Positions 45,564 to 55,396 of a DNA stretch of 64,000 nucleotides are shown here, piece by piece (position 1 is the first letter of the stretch; each line of letters starts with the position of its first letter). This stretch comes from Nitrobacter vulgaris (GTDB lineage Bacteria > Pseudomonadota > Alphaproteobacteria > Rhizobiales > Xanthobacteraceae), in NCBI RefSeq assembly GCF_031453995.1, contig NZ_JAVDPZ010000024.1, positions 1 to 64,000 on the forward strand, in the 5' to 3' direction. The position numbers and the translations under genes were made by a program. The notes under the pieces were generated by a model, which saw only the letters and a list, made by a program, of their open reading frames with translations, made no database searches and was not told the DNA's origin.

Positions 45564-45857
45564 TCAGCTGCCGCTCCTCGCGCCTGCCGGACGCGCTTCC
45601 AGGAATGCCTCCAGGGTATCCTTGACCTGCGGCACCTTCACGTCGGTGCTTTCGGGCCCGTCGCTGAAGCGCGCGAGTATCTCCTGTATCTGCTTCTCGG
45701 CATCGTCATCATCGCTTATCCTCATGCTCCCATCAGCCCTTCTGCCGAACGGTAAGAGGGCAGCCCTGATATTTTCGAAGCCGGCGCGCGGGTTGCCGTT
45801 GGTTTGAAATCCGCCGTCATCAGCGATGTTGCGTACCTCGATCGAAGACATCTCCAT
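45564..45857 (-). CDS. Small acidic protein with a decayed copy at 2719
   Basis: 97 residues: MEMSSIEVRNIADDGGFQTN, ALLPFGRRADGSMRISDDDD, AEKQIQEILARFSDGPEST, QVKDTLEAFLEA. Start chosen at 45857, with the exact ATG uncertain because two lie close together. A broken, closely similar stretch lies at 2719-2870. Confidence 0.5.
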   Translation of the reverse strand: MEMSSIEVRNIADDGGFQTNGNPRAGFENIRAALLPFGRRADGSMRISDDDDAEKQIQEILARFSDGPESTDVKVPQVKDTLEAFLEARPAGARSGS

Positions 45858-46003
45858 CGCCGATAAGGTGCAATGGCGCCCGGTTCGCAATGGCGATGTG
45901 ATCTCCGTCCCCGCTGGCACATGCATGCGGTCGGCGCCGAAAGCCGGAAATATCGCGGTCGCAGATCTTGTGCGCTAGCGTTCCGGGCTTATGTCAGGAG
46001 CGG

Positions 46004-46030
46004 CTGGCACTCGCTCATTACGACTGCCAA
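46004..46030 (+). promoter_or_regulatory. CIRCE operator (HrcA binding site)
   Basis: CTGGCACTC, nine bases, GACTGCCAA. Compare the CIRCE consensus TTAGCACTC-N9-GAGTGCTAA: 7 of 9 bases match in each arm and the 9-bp spacer is exact. It lies 31 bp before groES. Confidence 0.75.
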
Positions 46031-46061
46031 TTCCAGAATCCCAACAGCAAAGTAGGATCGC

Positions 46062-46379
46062 ATGAACTTCCGTCCGCTTCACGATCGCGTCGTGGTCAAG
46101 CGTATCGACGCCGAAGACAAAACCGCTGGCGGCATCATCATTCCGGATACGGTCAAGGAAAAGCCCTCTCAGGGCGAAATCACTGCCGTCGGGCCTGGTG
46201 GCCGTGACGAGGCAGGCAACCTGATCCCGATCGATCTCAAGGTCGGCGATCGCGTGCTGTTCGGCAAGTGGTCCGGCACCGAGGTAAAGCTCGACGGTCA
46301 GGATCTCCTGATCATGAAGGAAAGCGACATCATGGGCGTTCTCACCGATCTGCCCGCCGCCAAGAAGAAGGCCGCGTAA
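46062..46379 (+). CDS. groES: Co-chaperonin GroES
   Basis: 105 residues. MNFRPLHDRVVVKRIDAEDK, then the mobile loop TAGGIIIPDTVKEKPSQGEI that contacts GroEL, DRVLFGKWSGTEVKLDGQDL and LIMKESDIMGVL. It forms the heptameric lid of the GroEL chamber in the cytoplasm. It is followed by groEL after 136 bp and preceded by a CIRCE operator, so heat-inducible HrcA control is expected. Rhizobia usually carry several groESL copies; this is one of them. Confidence 0.97.
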   Translation: MNFRPLHDRVVVKRIDAEDKTAGGIIIPDTVKEKPSQGEITAVGPGGRDEAGNLIPIDLKVGDRVLFGKWSGTEVKLDGQDLLIMKESDIMGVLTDLPAAKKKAA

Positions 46380-46515
46380 GCATAGCCATTTTTCCTAATC
46401 CTGAGGAGTCGGCGCAGCCGGAGTCTCGAAGGATAAGGCTCGCAATCCAAATCTCATTTCTCAAGAAACCGTCCAATCGCGCGGTCTTTGGGATCTGACG
46501 AAAACGGAGATCATT

Positions 46516-48156
<1,641 letters not shown>

Positions 48157-48187
48157 GTCCAGCCGTTCAGACCGTAAAAGAAAGACA

Positions 48188-48211
48188 AAGGCCCGGCATC
48201 GCCGCCGGGCC
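48188..48211 (+). terminator. Hairpin after groEL
   Basis: AGGCCCGGC, loop ATCGCC, GCCGGGCCT. It marks the end of the groESL operon; there is no long T-run. Confidence 0.65.
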
Positions 48212-48218
48212 TGCTGCG

Positions 48219-48631
48219 CTGACGCAGCCCTTCGTCGAGGTCGGCGCGGTCGCTCATCGGCTTGACCTGCAGATCGCGCGCATGGAAGTCGCGGTGCTCG
48301 CGAAGTCGCTTGATCTCACGACGGCGACGCGGTTCGTCACGCTGCTCGACGTCGCTGGCATCGACCGGCGGACGCGTGATCCGGAGGGGCGCTGTTCCGC
48401 GAGCGCGGCTTCGATGTGCAATTTCACATTCCAGTCTAGGACGGCGGCGAGACTCGCGTGCGTAAGTCGGACGCCATATACGCCGCCGCGTTCAACCGCC
48501 TCACGGAGAAGGCCGTCAACGTGCGGTCGGAGGCGCGCGATGCGTATCGGTCGTACCGCTCGACCTACGACATCGCCGCGCAGTATCAGCATGAGGTGTT
48601 GCCGCTGCGCAAGATCATCGCCGAAGAGATG
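48219..48631 (+). pseudogene. TolC-family outer-membrane efflux protein, truncated
   Basis: One frame reads LTQPFVEVGAVAHRLDLQIA and SLDLTTATRFVTLLDVAGID; the next continues FRERGFDVQFHIPV, stop, DGGETRVRKSDAIYAAAFNR and LTEKAVNVRSEARDAYRSYR, STYDIAAQYQHEVLPLRKII. This is the coiled-coil half of a metal/RND-efflux outer-membrane component. It has a frameshift near 48390 and a TAG at 48438-48440, and ends abruptly at the insertion-sequence boundary. Confidence 0.7.
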
Positions 48632-49760
48632 CAACCTCGCTTTTCGCAAATGCAAGACAATGGACCTGTCCCTGTCGCAAACCCCATCCGGCTGGCGGTT
48701 GATCGGAATCGCGCGATGCTGCTGCTCGATGTTGGATTTGTGCAGACTGATCTTTGGAACGGTGATCGACCTACTGCGGTCGCGAGTTGCGCTTGAGGCA
48801 GAAATTCTGGTCTTGAGGCAACAAATCAATGTGCTGCGGCGAACTCGTCCCAGCAGACCTCCCTTCATCTCGATTGACCGACTGATATTGGGAGGTGTCT
48901 GCCGGCTGTTTCCCAAGATGTATGATGCACTGGCGATCGTCCGACCGGATACTGTGATCCGTTTGGCATCGTGCCGGTTTCAGCTTGTATTGGCGCTGGA
49001 AATCGAGGCATCGCTGCGGTCGACCGGCTGTGCCGTTAGAAATTCGCCGGTTGATCCTCCAGATGAGCCTCGCCAACCCGTTGTGGGGAGCGCCACGAAT
49101 CCATGGCGAGCTTCTCAAGCTGGGCATCGAGATCGGCCAGACCAGTGTGGCCAAGTATATGGCGCGGAGGAGGGCGCCTCCGTCGCAGGGTTGGAAGACG
49201 TTTCTTCGCAACCATGCTGACGGTATCGCGGCGATGGACCTTTTCGTGGTTCCGACAATCTCGTTCCGACTGCTCTATGGGTTGCTGATCATGGGCCACG
49301 GCCGGCGGCAGATCCTGTGGTTTGGAGTCACCGCGCATCCGACGGCCGAGTGGATCGCCAATCAGCTCACTCAAGCGTGTGGCTGGGAGCAGGCCCCTCG
49401 TTACCTGATCCGGGACCGAGACGGCGCATACGGCGAAATATTCATGCGTCGGGTTCGGTCCATCGGTATTCGCGACCGCCCGACGTCTCCTCGCTCACCG
49501 TGGCAAAATGCATATGCCGAACGGCTGATCGGATCGATCCGCAGGGAATGCACTGATCATATCGTGGCATTCGGCGAACGCCATCTGCGTCACGTGCTGC
49601 TTTCGTACAAGAGCTACTACAACAGCACGCGCACCCATTTGTCATTGAACAAGGACGCGCCGATGTCACGCGCCGACGAGACAGCTGGACGCATTATCTG
49701 CCATCCGATCCTGGGCGGACTGCACCATCACTATGTTCGGATTTAATTTGCAGTAGGCAC
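48632..49760 (+). mobile_element. Insertion sequence with integrase-core transposase (approximate ends)
   Basis: TolC homology stops at about 48631 and the transposase ends at 49746. I could not identify terminal inverted repeats, so both ends are estimates. Confidence 0.55.
48729..49746 (+). pseudogene. Integrase-core (DDE, rve) transposase, one frameshift
   Basis: N-terminal part from ATG 48729: MLDLCRLIFGTVIDLLRSRV, EAEILVLRQQINVLRRTRPS, PDTVIR. Then one extra T near 48963 moves homology to the frame WHRAGFSLYWRWKSRHRCGR ... LANPLWGAPRIHGELLKLGI. The catalytic domain is intact: D in AAMDLFVV, D in LIRDRDGAYG, E in NAYAERLIGSIRREC. The C-terminal 253 codons (48985-49746) remain open. Cut-and-paste or copy mobility is lost unless frameshifting occurs. 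Confidence 0.75.
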
Positions 49761-50326
49761 AAGTATGGGCACGTCACTGAACCATTATGACCGTCCAACT
49801 GTCGAAGCCGGCGGCCATGCTCACGCGCAAAACGTAGGCGGCGCCGGCTTCCTCGTCCATCTGCGTGACGTTGTAAGAGCACTCGCCGGTGCCGGCCTGC
49901 AGGCCAAACGATGCAGTGGGCTATCCGTTTTCGATGAGACGCCGGCGTCTCCGCTTCGACCGTAGTTGGATCGGTTGGAGAATCGCCGCTTGGCTTAGAG
50001 ATTACAACGGGGTTCGGCACACGCAGTGCGATCGGTAACAAGGCGCCGATATCTCTGTTGAATGGCTCATCGGCGCCACTGCAGACATGAGCCCTAAACC
50101 AAAAAATTCCAGCGCACGCTGGTCAGCTCGGGGAGCACTTCAAAATCAACTTCTCTCTCTTCCGAAATGAGTATAACAATTTCCACGACTATTTTCTTTG
50201 GGAAGTCAGCTACAAGAGTTATTCAACGATCTCAATGTCGAAGACACTGTCTGTAGCCCATCCATCATGTCTTTCAAGACCTGAAACATCCTCGAAAACA
50301 ATGAAATTAGTTTCGTGCGGAAATGA
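49747..50326. other. Region of fragments
   Basis: The minus strand at 49793-49930 reads ASFGLQAGTGECSYNVTQMD and GFDSWTVIMVQ before a stop, a possible exported-protein tail. At 49990-50030 the plus strand reads WLRDYNGVRHTQCD, like the C-terminal end of an integrase-type transposase. Base composition turns AT-richer after 50100. Confidence 0.35.
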
Positions 50327-50710
50327 TTGCGGGAAACGATTACGGTGGAAATTATTTCCATTGCTCGCGGCTCAATGACGGGTTGGTTTTATGCTGAGGG
50401 AAGCTGCAGTCGCTTCACGAGTTATCAAGGTGCCTTCGCTTTCAGCTTGGCGCAAGATACCCTCACCACCTTAAAACAAGAAGGGTTAGCGTTTTTTAAG
50501 AACATCAATGAGCCTGATAACGCGGCAAAACATCAATACTTTGGTGGAGTGTGGAAAGCCACTCCCGTTCCGCCAATCGCCTTCTCCAATGGCTTGCCCG
50601 GAAATCTATATTGCGGTGCGATTTCTAGGTGGTGGCCCAAGGGCGTCCCGGCAGTTACTATCAATCAGCGAGCCGTCGAACTCTTTATGTGTTTCCCGAT
50701 TTGGGTCTAG
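50327..50710 (+). CDS. Hypothetical protein in AT-richer DNA
   Basis: Up to 127 codons from a TTG; an ATG lies at 50375 (MTGWFYAEGSCSRFTSYQGA). Contains DTLTTLKQEGLAFFKNINEP and KATPVPPIAFSNGLPGNLYC. Codon use differs from neighbours, suggesting transfer. Family unknown. Confidence 0.4.
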   Translation: MRETITVEIISIARGSMTGWFYAEGSCSRFTSYQGAFAFSLAQDTLTTLKQEGLAFFKNINEPDNAAKHQYFGGVWKATPVPPIAFSNGLPGNLYCGAISRWWPKGVPAVTINQRAVELFMCFPIWV

Positions 50711-51236
50711 TCGTGGGCGACGCTTCTGATAGGTAGCGGCGCCGTCTTGATGTTATCTCCCATGCAATTCAAAGATATCATCAGCGCCTTCCGTCTGATC
50801 TTCCAGATTCGAAAAGCCCGCCAAAGGCCCGGCGACGCGTCGGCAAAATTGCAGAGAATCAAATTTGTTGCTGCTCAGCTGCTGAGATGTGCGAGAAATG
50901 TAATGTCAGTCGGAATATTCTGTTACTGACTGCTTATCGCCACTTAGGCACTGGGCGCTCTTGAGGCGTTCCGCGTCGTTGTCGATGATGGTTCGCCGCG
51001 GTTCACTGCCAAGTCGCGAACCTGCATCTGCCGCCATGGCAACCGCCACCCTGCAACATCGGGCCGAGCAACATGGCAACGGCACTCGCCGAGCCGGACC
51101 CCCAGCGCGGCTACACGGCCGCTGCATTGCTTCGTCAGCGGATGTTGCGATGTGGGGTCTCGCATGGAACCCCGACCCAGTGGCCGCTTGTGAGATGGCG
51201 GAGGCGAAGTCCCAACGCCCTCGAAAACTGAGATAA
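50711..51236. other. Intergenic, no supported gene
   Basis: Only short overlapping frames without ribosome sites. Confidence 0.35.
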
Positions 51237-51425
51237 ATGCGGGTGAGTTACCTCATCAGGGGCTTTATTGTGATCACTACCAAAGGAAGATTCCGTCTGG
51301 AACATGTTTTCTATAAAGGCCCGTCGGCCCGGTTGTTTGCGCAGTCCATGCGCGACCATTTGCCCTTCGCCTCGGCGGAACAGAAGTCCGAGTTCGTTAG
51401 TTCTGACCTATTCGCGGTAATTTAG
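51237..51425 (+). CDS. Hypothetical protein, 62 aa
   Basis: MRVSYLIRGFIVITTKGRFR, LEHVFYKGPSARLFAQSMRD. Ends 18 bp before the CsbD gene. It could be a leader gene or a relic. Confidence 0.3.
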   Translation: MRVSYLIRGFIVITTKGRFRLEHVFYKGPSARLFAQSMRDHLPFASAEQKSEFVSSDLFAVI

Positions 51426-51443
51426 CGCGAAGGAGGTAACAAT

Positions 51444-51686
51444 ATGGACTGGAACCAAATTGAGCAAAACTGGGATCAGGTCAAGTATAAGGCCAGAGAT
51501 CAGTGGGGCAAGCTCAGTTCCGATGAGCTCTTGGAGATCTCCGGCGATCGTGATCGACTCGAAAAGAAACTGATGGAGCGCTACAGGTACTCGGAAGACA
51601 CGGTCAAAAAGCAAGTCGACAGCTGGTATGCGAAGGCGCAATCTTGGCCTGACACGAAAGAACCGCCGCGCTGGGCGGGATACTAA
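51444..51686 (+). CDS. CsbD family stress protein
   Basis: 80 residues: MDWNQIEQNWDQVKYKARDQ, WGKLSSDELLEISGDRDRLE, KLMERYRYSEDTVKKQVDSW. CsbD (PF05532) proteins are general-stress proteins of unknown mechanism with a helical fold. The ribosome site GAAGGAGGTAACAAT is close to ideal, implying strong translation. Confidence 0.88.
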   Translation: MDWNQIEQNWDQVKYKARDQWGKLSSDELLEISGDRDRLEKKLMERYRYSEDTVKKQVDSWYAKAQSWPDTKEPPRWAGY

Positions 51687-52018
51687 GGCCCGGCTACGTT
51701 CTGGCCGCCGAGTGTCACACGTTTGGTGATGGACGGCGGCCTGATTCGAGTTGCTATTACCCCACGCGGTTTCCTCCGCGGCGATCCGATATTCAGATTA
51801 GGCGCGGGCCTCTCGCCCAGAGGGGGGACTGTATGGCGGTCAAGGCCCCCCAAGAGCGGGTGCCTGCCGTCCTGCTGAAACTGCTGGGCGGAGCGAGGGA
51901 GGTCGAACTGGCGGAAACGGCGGCCGAGGGATGGCCGGGCCGACCGGACGGGTGCGGCGAGCGCGGGTCCAAATCCGTCAGGCCGGACGGACTTCCCGCA
52001 AGCTGGAATAACAGCAGG
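51687..52018. other. Intergenic, no supported gene
   Basis: A plus frame from 51833 (MAVKAPQERVPAVLLKLLGG) looks partly coding, but runs into the 3' end of the TOPRIM gene on the other strand. Unassigned. Confidence 0.3.
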
Positions 52019-52783
52019 CTAGCCGAGCCATATTTTACGAACGAAGTCCCGTGCCTCTTGCAATGCCGCATCAGTTTCGACGTTTCGTTGTGTCAAAACC
52101 TTTTCAGTGAAATCTGGCCCGTGCCGCGCTTCAATCGTCCTACAAAACCCTTCAAGTTCGCCAACTGGTACAATCCAGAGACCTCGCGTGCCGCATGATT
52201 CAACCAACCGGTCAAAGATCGTAATCGGCGCACCACGTCCAAATCCAGTGCGACCAACTTTCTTAATCTGATCCCACGGCGATAGACTTTGAAATATCGA
52301 TCTGATGTTGCGCTCGACCTGCTTTGGGAAAGGTTTGTTTCCGCTTACGTCTTGAACTTCGGTCTGGATCCGGTGCCGCACTTGGTCTGCAGTCAGCGGC
52401 GGCCTTGTATTCACAACCGTGTTGTTAAGCGAATTCCAGTCGCCTTCAATTTCGTTCCAGTCCCCGCCTAGTGTTTCGAACAGTTGCCGAAACGTTGTCT
52501 CATCGTTGAGTATATCAATATCGGCTATTACGGATAGCGGAACATCAAGGGAGCGCAGAAGACCAGCAAGCTTTCGCATGCGGCTCTTTCCTCCTGCATG
52601 AATAAACAGAACGTCCGGCGCGCTGGAACCACATACAGACTCCGTGTGAAGGATGGTGTGATAAAATAGGCAATCACTTTCAGACTCGGCTATGAAAACA
52701 GCTTGATGGAAGACGCCAGAAAGGACACGAGAGTAGCGGGTTAGGGGATCGTTGGCGATCGCGGTCGTCTTTTCCTGTCCGAG
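52019..52783 (-). pseudogene. C-terminal TOPRIM half of an OLD-family ATP-dependent nuclease
   Basis: An open minus frame of about 254 codons lacks a start. It reads DPLTRYSRVLSGVFHQAVFI, AESESDCLFYHTILHTES, APDVLFIHAGGKSRMRKLAG, LLRSLDVPLSVIADIDILND. The AExxSD acidic site and DxD (VIADIDIL) are TOPRIM residues of OLD/AAA endonucleases. The ABC-ATPase half is absent; an upstream in-frame stop lies at about 52784. ATG at 52579 would start inside the domain. Relatives act in phage defence, some with helicase partners. Confidence 0.65.
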
Positions 52784-53013
52784 TGTTCCCCGTCAGCGCC
52801 CCTGAGACAAACTGAGGATCTTCACGAAAGGAGGATTTGTGGTTCATCGTAGCCGTAAGGAGCGAAGATGAAGCAGAAATCCGGGCCGGGCAAAGCGTCG
52901 GCAGAACAAGTGCTGAAGGACATTCGGCGCCAGACCCGTCGGCAGCATTCGGCGGAAGAGAAGTTCCACGCAGACCTATCCTTCGCCTTCGCAGGTCTAC
53001 GGAATGGAATGAA

Positions 53014-53268
53014 ATGAAACAAACATTATTCGCTCTCGCCCTCACTCTTGTCGCGTCTCAGGCGCTGGCCCAATCGCGGCCCTACTATGATTCGACCTAC
53101 TACGATTCGTCCGGGCGCACTGCCAGGCACTCGACAACCGACTGCCAGGACTCGAGTGTCTCGATCCGAGCGTGTCGGCTCGCTCGTCCACGAGCGGGAA
53201 TCGATCTACGACTTATGAAAAAACCTTTGGGAAGAATTGCTCCTCAAAGGAGGGAACGTCCTTCTTAA
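53014..53268 (+). pseudogene. Exported YDSSGR-repeat protein, frameshifted
   Basis: Clear signal peptide MKQTLFALALTLVASQALAQ, then YYDSTYYDSSGRTARHSTTD. The expected repeat continues in another frame as VSARSSTSGNRSTTYEKTFG. A frameshift near 53150 separates them. Secreted or periplasmic; function unknown. Confidence 0.55.
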
Positions 53269-53502
53269 CCGTTGAGCGCCACTCTTCCTCGCGCTCCCAG
53301 CGTACCGCCTCACTCTGCAGAGCGATCCCCCGCTGCAGCTTGCAACAGCAGCCGTCGCAGCCCTCAGTCTGCCCACAACGACGAACGCTCTTACGGGCCC
53401 TCCTACCTGTGTCTCCGCTCCTACTCAGCGTGCCGCCGTTCCAGCGCCCACTGCACCACCTGCTTCATCAAGTGCGGGTACGGCCGCGCTGCCATGGAGG
53501 GC

Positions 53503-54969
53503 TTATCTGCAGCGGCGTCGGGCCCACCTCGTCGGAATACTTGCTTGCGTCAGAATATTTTGCCAGTCCGCTGGCATGAGCCAAGCGAATGCACCAAGAT
53601 TTTCGTCAAGAAGCGCCTGGCTAATTGAGTCACACTGATCGTCATGCCGACCGCTGGGAAACGCGAAAAGTTCAGCCTCGAAGTCTGGGAGCCACGCGGC
53701 TCGCTCGGGTAGGAGTGCTTGGCCGGATTCGAACTTTGCAGAGGCTGCGGCCATGCGCGTGGCTTTATCGCCTTCGGGCCTCACAGCGACGATGCCGGCG
53801 ACCATTCCTGTCAGTTCCTGAACGAGCATCATGCCGGCACCGGCATCTTCAACCAAAACGCGGCGGGCCTTCCAGGCGTCGGCAAGCTCGCGGATTTTGG
53901 TTTTGAGCTTGGGATAGTCGACCTTACCTCTCCAAACATCGACAAGGAAATATCGCCTTTTGGATGCCAAAATCCAGGTCGTGCAAACCGACCAATCGTT
54001 TTCCGGACCGCCCTTACTTGCGGTGTCCCAACTTTGAAGAACCACGAGGCGCTCCGAAGTTGGCGGCAATTCACTGTAGCGTTGGATCCAATGGCGCTTC
54101 ACCATGGCGCCGCCGGGAGGGGTCGGCATCTGTTGATACTGGGCAGAGAATGCATCGCTGCCAAGCTGGAGCTGTAGAGCGTTCAAAACCTCAATGGGTT
54201 CGCGTTCAGGTGACAATGCTTCACCGGTTCTGCGTTGATGTACCTGGCCATTCCAAATGGGAACGCATTCATCTAACGGCGCGATGGCCGGCAGGCTGAG
54301 TAACTCCCATTCATCAGAGGTTTCAGTGAGAAATCCGGTCAGGTCATCCATATGTACGCGCTGCATCACAACGACAATCGCACCTGTACGCTTGTCGTCC
54401 AGGCGAGATAGTAATGTGGTGTTGTACCATTGATTGACTGCTGTTCGCTTTGTTTCGGAAAGCGCGTCATCGGGCTTGAGTGGATCATCGATAATAATGA
54501 TGTCACCGCCGCGCCCGGTCAGAGTACCTCCCACTGATGTGGCCATTCGAAAGCCGCGGGCAGTGAGCTCGATCTCGGTTTCCGTGTTTTTAAACGGCCC
54601 AATCCGTGTCGTTGGAAAAGTTGATTTGTACCAGGACGATTCCAAGACGGCCCGAAAATCGTTGGAGTGCTTTTTGGCCAGATCACCAGAATAGCTGGCA
54701 CATATGATCCGACGTGCAGGATCCAAACCAAGGACGAAAGCTGGAAAAGCGACCGAGGCCGATATTGACTTCAGAGAGCGCGGGGGCATGTTGATGATTA
54801 GCCGCTTGATTTCGCCTCGTCTGACGCGTTCGAGCTGGAACGCGATCGCTTCGATAAGCCAGCTGGCGACATAGGCCTGCCCAGGTGTCAGGGTCTGAAA
54901 CACTTTTTGTAGAAAGGCTCTGAAATCAGCACGTAATAATGCCTGCAGGAGCCGAGCGTCAGTGTTCAT
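53503..54969 (-). CDS. Phage large terminase subunit
   Basis: 488 residues. ATPase: variant Walker A in INMPPRSLKS (60-69), Walker B GGDIIIIDDPLK (D161, D162), coupling motif in VVVMQRVHMDD. Nuclease (about 330-470): QSWDTASKGGPENDWSVCTT with the first acidic site, VLVEDAGAGMML, and RHDDQCDSISQALL. TIGR01630-like C terminus. It packages DNA into capsids in phages and gene transfer agents. ATG at 54969 has GGAG 8 nt upstream and overlaps the DUF5681 stop by 11 bp. No portal or capsid gene follows in the window. Confidence 0.88.
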   Translation of the reverse strand: MNTDARLLQALLRADFRAFLQKVFQTLTPGQAYVASWLIEAIAFQLERVRRGEIKRLIINMPPRSLKSISASVAFPAFVLGLDPARRIICASYSGDLAKKHSNDFRAVLESSWYKSTFPTTRIGPFKNTETEIELTARGFRMATSVGGTLTGRGGDIIIIDDPLKPDDALSETKRTAVNQWYNTTLLSRLDDKRTGAIVVVMQRVHMDDLTGFLTETSDEWELLSLPAIAPLDECVPIWNGQVHQRRTGEALSPEREPIEVLNALQLQLGSDAFSAQYQQMPTPPGGAMVKRHWIQRYSELPPTSERLVVLQSWDTASKGGPENDWSVCTTWILASKRRYFLVDVWRGKVDYPKLKTKIRELADAWKARRVLVEDAGAGMMLVQELTGMVAGIVAVRPEGDKATRMAAASAKFESGQALLPERAAWLPDFEAELFAFPSGRHDDQCDSISQALLDENLGAFAWLMPADWQNILTQASIPTRWARRRCR

Positions 54970-55396
54970 AGCCGCTTCTCCGCTTGCCGGATTTGTTCTT
55001 GGCCTCCTTGGGATCTGCGGTCTTGTCGAGGAAATTCGACAAGATCTCACGATCCTCAGCAAGAATTTCATTGAGACGAACGTCGGTTTCTGGCGACTCC
55101 CCGTACCGATCGTAGAGAGCGAGCAGGAGTTTTAATGCTCTCGGTTCGCTCCGCATCGCATCGTTGGCTAATCGGCGCAGAATAACCTCCAACGCTGGCA
55201 GTCGGCGCGTCCTCCCATTCTCGGTGACTGCGATCTTTTGTTGAAGGATCTCCTGCAACAGCGCACCGACCGTGCGGCTGCCTTTGGGTCGTCCCCTGGG
55301 ATTGCCACTTGTCCCTTTTGGGAATTGTGTCGCCTTGGGTGGGCGTCGATAGCCCACGGAATAACTCGATGGTTTTGAGCGCGTGGGTCTACGCAT
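54959..55396 (-). CDS. DUF5681 protein (small-terminase-like context)
   Basis: 145 residues. SYSVGYRRPPKATQFPKGTS then GNPRGRPKGSRTVGALLQEI is the DUF5681 (PF18932) signature, a basic DNA-binding-looking start. The C-terminal half is helical. Location just ahead of the large terminase suggests a role as small terminase subunit or DNA adaptor (inference). AAGGAG 8 nt upstream of ATG 55396; overlaps the methyltransferase stop by 8 bp. Confidence 0.82.
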   Translation of the reverse strand: MRRPTRSKPSSYSVGYRRPPKATQFPKGTSGNPRGRPKGSRTVGALLQEILQQKIAVTENGRTRRLPALEVILRRLANDAMRSEPRALKLLLALYDRYGESPETDVRLNEILAEDREILSNFLDKTADPKEAKNKSGKRRSGYEH

